64,000 nucleotides of DNA from Methylacidimicrobium sp. AP8 (GTDB lineage: Bacteria > Verrucomicrobiota > Verrucomicrobiia > Methylacidiphilales > Methylacidiphilaceae): positions 434,001 to 498,000 of the forward strand of contig NZ_LR797830.1 of NCBI RefSeq assembly GCF_903064525.1. Reading direction: 5' to 3'. Both the position numbers and the translations under genes were made by a program. Shown here piece by piece: positions 42,854 through 50,590 of the stretch (its first letter is position 1; each line of letters begins with the position of its first letter). The notes under the pieces were generated by a model, which was not told the origin of the DNA, made no database searches, and saw nothing but the letters and a program-made list of their open reading frames with translations.

Positions 42854-45658
42854 GTGCACAAGAAATTGCTGCGGCCTGATGAGGCTGCGCGGATGCTGAG
42901 TGTAAGCCGCTGGACGGTCTACCGCTGGGTGGGCGAGGGGCGGCTGGAAGGAACAAGGGTAGGACCCGGATCGCTGCGGGTCTTCGCGGAGTCGGTCGAT
43001 CGGCTGATCGACGGCAACCGGGTAGGGGAGTCGGCCGGTCGACCGCCGGGCCGGAGGGGCTCCAAGGGCGGGCGGTGTCTTGCCGCGGTCCTGGGCTTCT
43101 GGCTGCTCGTCCACGGTCCGCTTTGGGCGCAGCTCCCGCCCGAGGTCGATCCGCCCGCCGACGTTTCGGGTGCTTCCGGAGGGTCCGGGACAAAGGCGGC
43201 CGCGGCCTTGCCGGAGCGGGCGCCCGAGTCGACCATGGCGCCGGTCACGGTGAAAGCGGCCTACGACGTCCCCCAGATGCTGCCGACCGCGGCACCCACC
43301 GACTCGGTCTACGGGATGCCGATGGATGTGATGGACATCCCCCGGCAGGTCACGCCGATCAACAAGACCCTCATGGAGGAGGCGGGGATCAACGCGCAGG
43401 GCGGCTACGTGAACCCGATCAGCTTTGCGATGATCAACCCGACGGCCTTCGGCGGAGTCGATGCCTGGATCTCCCCGTCCCCGTATATCCGTGGAGATGC
43501 CGCCCTGCCGTTCATCAACGGGATGGCGATGAGCGTGATGAACGTCGAGATGGTCAACTCGGGGCTCCCGTGGAACTGGAACATGGTCGAGTCGGTCGAC
43601 ATGGTCGAGGGGCCCGGAAACGCGGTCTTCGGCGCCGGGCAGGAATCCTCGGGCTATGTCAACTACGTCACCAAGCAGCCCTACTTCGACAAGTTCCGGG
43701 GCAACGCCTGGGGCTCGATGGGCATGTACCAGCAATACATGTGGGGCGGGGAGATGGGCGGGCCGATCGACAAGGAGCACAAGCTCGCCTACCGGCTGAG
43801 CTACATGGGGATCGAGAGCGGGAGCTGGTACCAGACGGTCCACAACGACCAGCAGAACGTCTACCTAGCCCTCGGCTGGAAGCCGGTCGACAACTACTCG
43901 GCCGACCTCTACGTCGATGCCGACTTCGCCTCCTTCTCCCCGATCGGCTACGCGGGCTTCAACCGGCCGACCAACGCCCTCTTCCAGAGCGGAGGCTCGC
44001 TCGACTATCTCGGCGCGCTCCCGCCTTCCCAGTGGGGAAGCGTTCCCTACTTTCAAAACTACTGGGCGGCGAACCCGGGGGCGCCGGTGGCACCCTCCCC
44101 CGTGGGGTTCGGCACCTACGGGGTCGGCTTGGGCCCGGTCAACCGGCGGCAGCTTTTGATGAGCCCCTATGCGCAGCAGACGGGCTATCAGGGGATGACC
44201 CAGCTCATCCAGAAGGTCCACGTCGACGAGGGGTTCGATCTGGTCAACAACACGCTGGTCTGGTATACCCGCCACGATGCGTTGAACCCCTCCTACCTTT
44301 ACGACGAGGCGGTGATGGGCGACTACGAGGTGGACAACCGGACCGAGTGCCGGCTTGCCTTCGACACCCCCGTCGGCGGGAGCGGGTCCGGGCAGGGAGA
44401 AAAGGCTCCTTTTGCGATCTCGCACAACGTCGATACCGGCTTCGAATGGGTCTACCAGCGGAACCAGGACTACGTTTCGACCATGCTGATCAATGCGCCC
44501 AACATGTTCAGCCTGGCTCAGAACCCGATGCTCTGGGATGTCCGGAACACTCCCTATTTCCAGGCGGCGATCATGAATCCGAATGCGCCGGGAGGCGGAG
44601 AGTGGCCGATTCCCAACGGTCCGGCCGGCTACTACTTCGAGCCGCTCAACGGGACCACCGGCACGACCGACTCGCAGTACTGGGCGCTGGCCCCGTTCTG
44701 GCAGCATGTCATCAACTTCGGCGAGAAGCTGAGCCTCCAGTACGGGCTTCGGGCGACGACCTACCTCATCAATGCCCAGACGCCTCCGGGAACGCCGCCG
44801 ATGCTCTCCACCCAGCTCCAGACCTCGATGATCGACCCGCTCTTCTCGATCGGGCCGGTCTACAAGCCCTTTCCGTGGCTGAGCCTCTACGGGAACTTCA
44901 ACTACGAGTATGTGACCGCGGCGGCCGACATGGGGGGCTTCGTTCCGACGCAGACTTCGCAGGAGATGCATCTGCTCAACGAGCTCGGGGAGGTGGGTGC
45001 CAAGTTAAGCCTCCTCCACGACAAGCTCTATCTGTCGTTTGCCTTCTTCCACCAGAACCTCTACATGGACCAGATCGGCTTCCCCCCGAATCCTGGGCTG
45101 CTCCAGGGCTTCGAGTACAACATGACCTACCAGCCCGATCGTCACTGGTGGTTCCGGGCGGGCTACGCCTATATGCATGGCACCTGGAACTTTTCCTCGC
45201 TTCCCTATGGTCCGAGCCAGACCCAGAGCTATTCGACCGGCTACGCGTTCCGGCACAACCTGCCGCTCGACGACAACGGGACGGCCGTCGCTCCGGTCAA
45301 CGTGTCGGGGATCCCCGGGATCTACGACTGGATCGGCCTGCCCAACCAGACCGCCAACGCGATGGTCACCTACCGGACCGACTTCGGCCTTTCGCTGACC
45401 GCCTCGGCCCTGGTGATGAGCAGCTACCCGCTCTTCTACAACTATACCGCAGTGGTGCCGACCCAGTACGTCACCAACCTGAGTGTTACCTACCAGAAGA
45501 ACAATTGGAGCCTGACCGTCTATCTTTGGAATACCCTCAACTCGGTCTACTGGCTGCCGTACGCCAGCGGGCTGGCCTCCGACGTCGCCTCCAACTCGGA
45601 CTATGTCGCGGCCGGCTGGCCGTTCTGGATCCAGGGGACGCTGAGCTACCAGTTCTAA
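42854..45658 (+). CDS. TonB-dependent receptor with N-terminal excisionase-type helix-turn-helix
   Basis: A 934-residue protein in one uninterrupted frame. The GTG at 42854 follows GGGGAGGGAG. Residues 1-57 are an excisionase/HTH_17 DNA-binding domain (LLRPDEAARMLSVSRWTVYR, then WVGEGRLEGTRVGPGSLRVF). A basic linker (RPPGRRGSKGGR) leads to a hydrophobic signal segment, CLAAVLGFWLLVHGPLWAQ, at about 76-95. The plug domain is at about 120-280 (VDMVEGPGNAVFGAGQES, then SGYVNYVTKQPY). The 22-strand-type barrel runs to IQGTLSYQF with terminal Phe. No ATG, GTG or TTG lies between the HTH and the signal segment, so the receptor has no start of its own after the HTH. Probable outer-membrane uptake receptor, ligand unknown; the role of the HTH is unexplained. 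Confidence 0.85.
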   Translation: MHKKLLRPDEAARMLSVSRWTVYRWVGEGRLEGTRVGPGSLRVFAESVDRLIDGNRVGESAGRPPGRRGSKGGRCLAAVLGFWLLVHGPLWAQLPPEVDPPADVSGASGGSGTKAAAALPERAPESTMAPVTVKAAYDVPQMLPTAAPTDSVYGMPMDVMDIPRQVTPINKTLMEEAGINAQGGYVNPISFAMINPTAFGGVDAWISPSPYIRGDAALPFINGMAMSVMNVEMVNSGLPWNWNMVESVDMVEGPGNAVFGAGQESSGYVNYVTKQPYFDKFRGNAWGSMGMYQQYMWGGEMGGPIDKEHKLAYRLSYMGIESGSWYQTVHNDQQNVYLALGWKPVDNYSADLYVDADFASFSPIGYAGFNRPTNALFQSGGSLDYLGALPPSQWGSVPYFQNYWAANPGAPVAPSPVGFGTYGVGLGPVNRRQLLMSPYAQQTGYQGMTQLIQKVHVDEGFDLVNNTLVWYTRHDALNPSYLYDEAVMGDYEVDNRTECRLAFDTPVGGSGSGQGEKAPFAISHNVDTGFEWVYQRNQDYVSTMLINAPNMFSLAQNPMLWDVRNTPYFQAAIMNPNAPGGGEWPIPNGPAGYYFEPLNGTTGTTDSQYWALAPFWQHVINFGEKLSLQYGLRATTYLINAQTPPGTPPMLSTQLQTSMIDPLFSIGPVYKPFPWLSLYGNFNYEYVTAAADMGGFVPTQTSQEMHLLNELGEVGAKLSLLHDKLYLSFAFFHQNLYMDQIGFPPNPGLLQGFEYNMTYQPDRHWWFRAGYAYMHGTWNFSSLPYGPSQTQSYSTGYAFRHNLPLDDNGTAVAPVNVSGIPGIYDWIGLPNQTANAMVTYRTDFGLSLTASALVMSSYPLFYNYTAVVPTQYVTNLSVTYQKNNWSLTVYLWNTLNSVYWLPYASGLASDVASNSDYVAAGWPFWIQGTLSYQF

Positions 45659-45747
45659 GCTCCGGAGCTTCCCGCGGATTGCTTACAAAAAAATGCTTTA
45701 CTTCCGGCTCGGCGGCAGTCCTTTACTACAGGACATAGCGTTCGAGT

Positions 45748-46626
45748 GTGAAAGCGGGCTCGATGCGGTGCCTCCTGGCGGGGCTGGCGGCGGCGGCCGG
45801 GTGCCTGATTCCCGCCGGCGGCTTTTCGGCACCGGTGCGGCAGTTTTCCACGGTGCTGCTCGACCCGGGCCACGGGGGCACGGATAACGGGGGCATGAGC
45901 CGGCCGCTTCCGGGCGGACGGCTCTTGGAAAAGGATCTGGCGCTTGACACGGCGAGTCGGGTGGCCCGGATCCTGCGGGCGGAGGGCTTCCGGGTCGTGA
46001 TGACCCGGACCGATGACCGATTCGTCGATCTCGACGAGCGGGTGAAGATGGCCAACCGGCTCGGCCGCGGGGCGGTGGCGGTCAGCATCCATTACAACGC
46101 CACCGGGGATCGGAGCATCCGAGGGGCGGAAACCTACTTCTGGCATGCGGACAGCCATGGGTTGGCCACCCGCATCGAGCGCCGTCTTGCCGCAGTGAGC
46201 GGGGAGAGCCGGCGGGGAGCGGTCATCCGCCGGAGGCTGCGGCTCACCCGCAATCCGACGATTCCCGCCGTTCTTGTCGAATGCGCCTATCTGACCAACG
46301 CCGGCCAGGCGCGGCTGGTGGCGCAACCGGAGGTGCGCGAGCGGATCGCCCGGGCGATCGCCGAGGGGATCGCGGAGGAGGCGCGCTTCGGGGACGAAGG
46401 GATCGCGGCCGTGCCGGAAATCTGGGCGCCGCTCTCCCGCGCCTCGGATGCGCGGTCGCGGACCGCCGCGAAGCATTCCCATCGGAAGCGGCACGGGAAG
46501 CGGCGGGCGAAGGTCGCCGGCGGCGGGGAGTGCGGCCCAGGCGAGCCGCTTCAGATCATCCGGCCGGGGGCGGCCGGCGCTCCGCCGGGGCCTCCGGTGC
46601 CGGCGTCGAAGGCGGAGAGGGCTTGA
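45748..46626 (+). CDS. N-acetylmuramoyl-L-alanine amidase (Amidase_3)
   Basis: Zinc amidase that removes the peptide from MurNAc in peptidoglycan; 292 residues from GTG 45748, or 287 from the ATG at 45763. A signal peptide (CLLAGLAAAAGCLIPAGGFSA) is followed by the catalytic domain at about residues 35-220. Zinc ligands appear in LLDPGHGGTDNGG (His), EKDLALDTASRVA (Glu) and AVSIHYNATGD (His), with catalytic Glu in PAVLVECAYLTNAGQARLV. The C-terminal 60 residues are basic and histidine-rich, then proline-rich, without a known domain. Its 3' end overlaps the convergent lipoprotein gene by 71 bases. Confidence 0.9.
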   Translation: MKAGSMRCLLAGLAAAAGCLIPAGGFSAPVRQFSTVLLDPGHGGTDNGGMSRPLPGGRLLEKDLALDTASRVARILRAEGFRVVMTRTDDRFVDLDERVKMANRLGRGAVAVSIHYNATGDRSIRGAETYFWHADSHGLATRIERRLAAVSGESRRGAVIRRRLRLTRNPTIPAVLVECAYLTNAGQARLVAQPEVRERIARAIAEGIAEEARFGDEGIAAVPEIWAPLSRASDARSRTAAKHSHRKRHGKRRAKVAGGGECGPGEPLQIIRPGAAGAPPGPPVPASKAERA

Positions 46627-47293
46627 GGCCGGAGACGCCTCCCGCCTTTTCGGCGGACGCAGGCGCGGATTCGTCGGCGGTCCGGACATACTGGACCAGG
46701 AGAGGTCCGGCTTCGGCGAGGATCTGCTGGAGGCCCGCGTTCCAACCCTGCATGAGGGCCGAAGGGCTCCGCTCCCGGATGGGGACGCGGCGGACGATGG
46801 TCTGCTCCCAGAGAGGAGTCCCCGGGGGAACTTGGGTGACCAGGAAGCGCAGAGCGATCACCGCCTCCGGCTGCCGGCCGGGCCGGAAGTCCCCGTAGAG
46901 CTGCCGGACGGAGACGTCCGCAAAGGAGCGGGTCATGACCGCGCTCCCCGCGCCGACGACCGCCCGGAAGAGCCCCGAGGCCTGGAGCCGGTCGCTGATC
47001 GCGGTGCGGATCAGCAGGTCCGGGGCGGAGAGGAAGTGGGCGTAGGGGTCCCGCTCGTAGCGGTAGTCCGCGGCCCGGTAGACGAAATCCTCGCCCGAGA
47101 ATGCGGGTGCGACGCGGACCGAGCGGAGGACGAGGACCGGCCGGGAAGCATCCTGCTTCGCGGGAAAGCCGGTGGCCGGGGAGAAGGCGAAGGATTCGGA
47201 TGGGAGGCGGGCCGGGCGGCTCATGCAGCCGAAAAGGGGAAGGCAGAGCCAGAGGAGGAAAAGGGGCCGGGCGGCCGCGGTGCGGCCTCTCAT
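46556..47293 (-). CDS. ABC-type transport auxiliary lipoprotein (PqiC/YmbA-like)
   Basis: A 245-residue outer-membrane lipoprotein. The signal ends in the lipobox LPLFGC (Cys about 23). The mature domain includes PVLVLRSVRVAPAFSGEDFV, FVYRAADYRYERDPYAHFLS, LLIRTAISDRLQASGLFRAV and RQLYGDFRPGRQPEAVIALR, the pattern of the DUF330/ABC_trans_aux family. It is the last gene of the Mla-type operon and overlaps the mlaD stop by four bases. The proline-rich tail beyond residue 210 overlaps the amidase gene on the other strand. Confidence 0.8.
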   Translation of the reverse strand: MRGRTAAARPLFLLWLCLPLFGCMSRPARLPSESFAFSPATGFPAKQDASRPVLVLRSVRVAPAFSGEDFVYRAADYRYERDPYAHFLSAPDLLIRTAISDRLQASGLFRAVVGAGSAVMTRSFADVSVRQLYGDFRPGRQPEAVIALRFLVTQVPPGTPLWEQTIVRRVPIRERSPSALMQGWNAGLQQILAEAGPLLVQYVRTADESAPASAEKAGGVSGLKPSPPSTPAPEAPAERRPPPAG

Positions 47294-48102
47294 CGCTTCG
47301 ACCCCTGTAGGCTCTCGGGACGCGGGGGGGGTTGGCCGAAGAAGAAACCCGCCGGATACCGCCGAATGTCCCCGATCATCTCGTTGAGGCTCGCCGACGC
47401 ATCCCGGATCTGCGCGAGTGTCCGGTCGGTGGTCTCCAAAAGCTCCGGGAGGTTGCCCGAAGCCAGCGTCGTGGTCGTCTGGTCGAGGAGGGTTTTAAGC
47501 TGGCCGTTGGTGCGGCGCAGCTCTCCCAGCAGCCCGTTGGCGCTGGCTCCCAGGGCCGGGAAGTCGACCGCGCTCAGCTTTTCGAGCAGCGTCTCGACCT
47601 CTTGGACGATGTCCTTGAACTGCCCGGGAGCCGAAGGAATGTAGTAGTGCCTCGGCTTCCAGGGGACCGAGAGCGGCGGAAAGCGCTTCGGATTCACGTA
47701 TTCGAGGGCGACCACGCTGGTGCCCGTGATGCCTTGCGATTGGATCCGCGCGCGCAGCCCGTGGTCGATCGCCTCTTGCAGCTGCTGCTCCCGCTCCTGC
47801 CGGGTCTCTCCCTGCGCGATTCCGGTGCTCACCTCGCCGACGACGACGACGAAATGGCGGCGATGGGGGGGATAGGCGAGCCAGCTGAAGGTGATTTGGG
47901 TGACCTTGCCGATCGGCACGCCGTCCAGCAGCACCGGCGAGCCGACCGACAAACCCGCCACCCCCCCGGACACGTAGGTCTCGAAGTAGTCGTGCGGCAC
48001 GAAGAGGTCGCGCAGCCCGAAGGCGAGCAGGCCGGCGACGAGGAGCGCCAAAGCGGCCAGCACGAAGAGGCCGATCTTGACGTCCTTGATCTTGCGGTTC
48101 AT
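47290..48102 (-). CDS. mlaD: MlaD/MCE-family lipid transport protein
   Basis: 270 residues, one N-terminal membrane anchor (IGLFVLAALALLVAGLLAFG, about 10-29). The MCE domain follows at about 40-120 (ETYVSGGVAGLSVGSPVLLD, GVPIGKVTQITFSW) and IQSQGITGTSVVALEYVNP. The C-terminus is a long helical region (VETLLEKLSAVDFPALGASA, LPELLETTDRTLAQIRDASA) as in periplasm-spanning MCE proteins. Binds phospholipid between the inner-membrane complex and its partners. Four-base overlaps with neighbours on both sides show tight coupling. Confidence 0.9.
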   Translation of the reverse strand: MNRKIKDVKIGLFVLAALALLVAGLLAFGLRDLFVPHDYFETYVSGGVAGLSVGSPVLLDGVPIGKVTQITFSWLAYPPHRRHFVVVVGEVSTGIAQGETRQEREQQLQEAIDHGLRARIQSQGITGTSVVALEYVNPKRFPPLSVPWKPRHYYIPSAPGQFKDIVQEVETLLEKLSAVDFPALGASANGLLGELRRTNGQLKTLLDQTTTTLASGNLPELLETTDRTLAQIRDASASLNEMIGDIRRYPAGFFFGQPPPRPESLQGSKR

Positions 48103-48884
48103 CGGTGCTCGCGGAGATCGGGGGATTTGCCCTCCCGCCGGAAGAAGTGCTGGACTAAGGGATCGCGCGAGGTGTCCCGCAGGGTCCTGGGATCCCCCTC
48201 GGCGAGGATGCCCTTGGTCCGGCCGTCGATGAGGATGACCCGGTCGGCGATGCCGAAGATGCTCTCCAGCTCATGGGTGACCATTACAAAGGTAATGGTG
48301 AACTCCTTGGCAAGCCTTTTGATCAGATTGTCCAAGTCGGCCGAGCTGACCGGATCGAGGCCCGCCGAAGGCTCGTCGAGGAAGACGATCGCCGGATCGA
48401 GCGCCATGGCCCGGGCGATGGCGGCGCGCTTGCGCATGCCCCCGCTCAGTTCCGCAGGCAGCTTTTCGGCCGCGGCCAGAAGGTCGACCTGCGCCAGCTT
48501 GGCGTCGACGATCGCGTTCCGGATCTTGAGCGGAAGATCGGTGAAGACATCCAAGGGGACGCGGACGTTTTCCCGAACGGTCATCGATCCGAAGAGGGCG
48601 CCGTTCTGGTACATCACGCCGAATCGCTGCAGGAGCCGGGTCCGCTCGCGGCCCTCGAGCGCCACCAGGTTCCTGCCCTCGATGAGCACCTCCCCGTCCA
48701 GGGGCGGGTAGAGCCCGATCATGTGCTTGAGCAGCGTGCTCTTTCCGGAGCCGGAGCCGCCGAGGATGGCGAAGATCTCTCCCCGGCGGACCGAAAAGGA
48801 GATCCGATCGAGGATGACGGTCTGGCCATAGCCCGCGCGCAGGTTGCGGACTTGGATGACCGGACCGGGGGAGGCGCTCATCAT
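48099..48884 (-). CDS. mlaF: MlaF-type ABC transporter ATP-binding protein
   Basis: 261 residues. Walker A GGSGSGKSTLLKHM (about 40-53), Q-loop MYQNGALFGSMTVREN, signature ELSGGMRKRAAIARAMALDP, Walker B AIVFLDEPSAGLDPVSSADL and switch His in FVMVTHELESIFGIADRV. The GALFGSMTVRENV wording is typical of MlaF/Mkl ATPases. Start chosen at the double ATG (48884) overlapping the permease stop by four bases. Powers phospholipid movement with MlaE and MlaD. The much longer frame to 49826 is antisense-like noise. Confidence 0.93.
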   Translation of the reverse strand: MMSASPGPVIQVRNLRAGYGQTVILDRISFSVRRGEIFAILGGSGSGKSTLLKHMIGLYPPLDGEVLIEGRNLVALEGRERTRLLQRFGVMYQNGALFGSMTVRENVRVPLDVFTDLPLKIRNAIVDAKLAQVDLLAAAEKLPAELSGGMRKRAAIARAMALDPAIVFLDEPSAGLDPVSSADLDNLIKRLAKEFTITFVMVTHELESIFGIADRVILIDGRTKGILAEGDPRTLRDTSRDPLVQHFFRREGKSPDLREHR

Positions 48885-50023
48885 AGATTGAGCAGGTAGG
48901 TGAGGATCGCGAAGATGCTGTCGGCGATGATGATCAGGAGAATGCCGCTGACCACCGCTCCGGTCGCCGAGGCGCCGACCGCGGCCGGTCCTTGCTGCGT
49001 GCGCAGGCCGAGGAAGCAGCCGCTGGTCGAGATCAGCAGGCCGAAGACGGCCGCCTTCGCGACGCCCACGAAGAGGTCGTGGATGCGGACGGCGGTGTTC
49101 ATCTGGTGGTAGACCGCCTCCAGCGGATATCCGAGGCCGATCATCACCAGAACCCCTCCCAGGATGCCGACGAAGATCGAGTAGATGGTCAAAAGGGGGC
49201 TTACGATCGCCCCGGCGATCACCCGTTGGACGACCAGGAACCGGATCGGATCGATGCCCATGGTCCGGAGGGCGTCGATCTCTTCGTTGACCTTCATGGT
49301 GCCCAATTCGGCGGCGAAGGCCGAGCCGGAGCGGCCGGCCAGGAGAATGCCGGTCATGATCGGGCCCATCTCCCGGACCATGAGCAGGCCGATCATGTTC
49401 GCGATGAAGATCTGGGCTCCGAAGGTGGCCAGGGGCCGGGCCGATTCGAAGGCGATGACCAGGCCGATCAGAAAGCTGATCAGGGAGACGATCGGCAGCG
49501 CGTCGACTCCGGCGGCCTCGAAGATCCGCAGGAATTCCCGCGGCCGGAAGAGGCGCGGACGGCAGGCGGCCTCGAGCCCCTTCGCCAGCCGGCCGAGAAA
49601 GGCCACGGCATCGACCAGAACGGTCGCTTCCTCCACCGCGGTATGCCCGAGGGTCCCGATCAGGCCCTCTTCTTCCCGCGCCGGTTTCTCCCCGGCGGCC
49701 GAAGCCGGCGGCTCTAGAGAACGCTCCCACTCGGGGGGGAGACCTTCGATGCGGGCCTCGGCGCCGAGGCTTGCCTCGGCTTCCCGGCGGAGGAGATGGA
49801 CGAAGGCGACCCCGGCGCTGTCCCACCGGCTGACCTCGCCCGCCTCGATGCGGAGCCGGCGGAACCTAAGCTTCCGCAAGCGGCGTTCGATCGGCCGCCA
49901 GCATCGGGAGACGGCAGCGGCGTCCAGCGGGCCCCGGAACCGCAGCCGCACCGCGTCGGACCCCTCGGGGAGGATCTCGAACCGGGAGGCTTCTCCCGGG
50001 TGCAGGAACGTCTGCTCCGCCAT
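48881..50023 (-). CDS. mlaE: MlaE-type permease with N-terminal STAS-like domain
   Basis: 380 residues from the ATG at 50023. Residues about 1-110 are STAS-like (VRLRFRGPLDAAAVSRCWRP, IEAGEVSRWDSAGVAFVHLL), as in other MlaE/Ttg2B fusions. The permease follows at about 140-380 with five to six membrane segments: LPIVSLISFLIGLVIAFESA, IMTGILLAGRSGSAFAAELG, IDALRTMGIDPIRFLVVQRV (coupling helix) and VFGLLISTSGCFLGLRT. First gene of the operon mlaE-mlaF-mlaD-lipoprotein. Divergent from mscL. Confidence 0.92.
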   Translation of the reverse strand: MAEQTFLHPGEASRFEILPEGSDAVRLRFRGPLDAAAVSRCWRPIERRLRKLRFRRLRIEAGEVSRWDSAGVAFVHLLRREAEASLGAEARIEGLPPEWERSLEPPASAAGEKPAREEEGLIGTLGHTAVEEATVLVDAVAFLGRLAKGLEAACRPRLFRPREFLRIFEAAGVDALPIVSLISFLIGLVIAFESARPLATFGAQIFIANMIGLLMVREMGPIMTGILLAGRSGSAFAAELGTMKVNEEIDALRTMGIDPIRFLVVQRVIAGAIVSPLLTIYSIFVGILGGVLVMIGLGYPLEAVYHQMNTAVRIHDLFVGVAKAAVFGLLISTSGCFLGLRTQQGPAAVGASATGAVVSGILLIIIADSIFAILTYLLNL

Positions 50024-50193
50024 GGGGCATGACCATATATCAGGCATCCGGGGCGAAAAAGGAGAGAAACGCGGGGCGCAGCCCCCTCAGGCGCGGAGGC
50101 CTCTCCGGAGGCCGCGAGGGGAAGGGGCGGCGGAAAAGAGCTTGCCGCCGGGGGAGAGGCCGTTTATCTGGAGCGGTAAGGAAGGAGGAAAGA

Positions 50194-50580
50194 ATGGCCG
50201 GGAAGCTGCTCGAGGAGTTTGCGCAGTTCGCCCTCAAAGGGAATGCGATCGATATGGCCGTCGGCGTGGTGGTCGGGACCGCGTTCAACAAGATCGTCGA
50301 CTCGGTGGTCAATGACTTGGTCATGCCGCCGCTGGGAATCGCGATCGGCGGTGTGGATTTCCAGGACCTGCTCTGGGTGCTCAAGCCCGCGGTCACCGCC
50401 GGGGGGAAGGTGGTGAGCCCCGAGGTGGCGATCCGGTATGGGCGGTTCCTCAACACGCTCGTCCAGTTCCTGATCATCTCCGGGAGCGTCTTCGTGGCGG
50501 TCAAGGTTATGGCCAAGCTCGCCGCGCTCCGCAGGAGTCCGCCGCCTCCGGCGGAGGCGCCGCCCGCCGCCGGTTCCTGA
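50194..50580 (+). CDS. mscL: Large-conductance mechanosensitive channel
   Basis: 128 residues from the ATG at 50194, preceded by AAGGAGGAA. KGNAIDMAVGVVVGTAFNKI (about 15-34) is the conserved first membrane helix; VVNDLVMPPLGIAIGGVDF follows. The second helix is LVQFLIISGSVFVAVKVMAK. Length and order match MscL, the homopentameric emergency valve opened by membrane tension under osmotic downshock. The C-terminal tail is proline- and alanine-rich instead of the usual short helix. Confidence 0.95.
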   Translation: MAGKLLEEFAQFALKGNAIDMAVGVVVGTAFNKIVDSVVNDLVMPPLGIAIGGVDFQDLLWVLKPAVTAGGKVVSPEVAIRYGRFLNTLVQFLIISGSVFVAVKVMAKLAALRRSPPPPAEAPPAAGS

Positions 50581-50590
50581 GGTCCGCCTC

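Noticed and set aside
42854-43080. HTH domain as a separate upstream gene
   Set aside because: No stop codon separates it from the receptor, and no start codon lies between the HTH and the signal helix; kept as a fusion pending read check.
45657-45670. Palindrome AAGCTCCGGAGCTT after the receptor stop as terminator
   Set aside because: Self-complementary without a loop or following T-run; too short to call a terminator.
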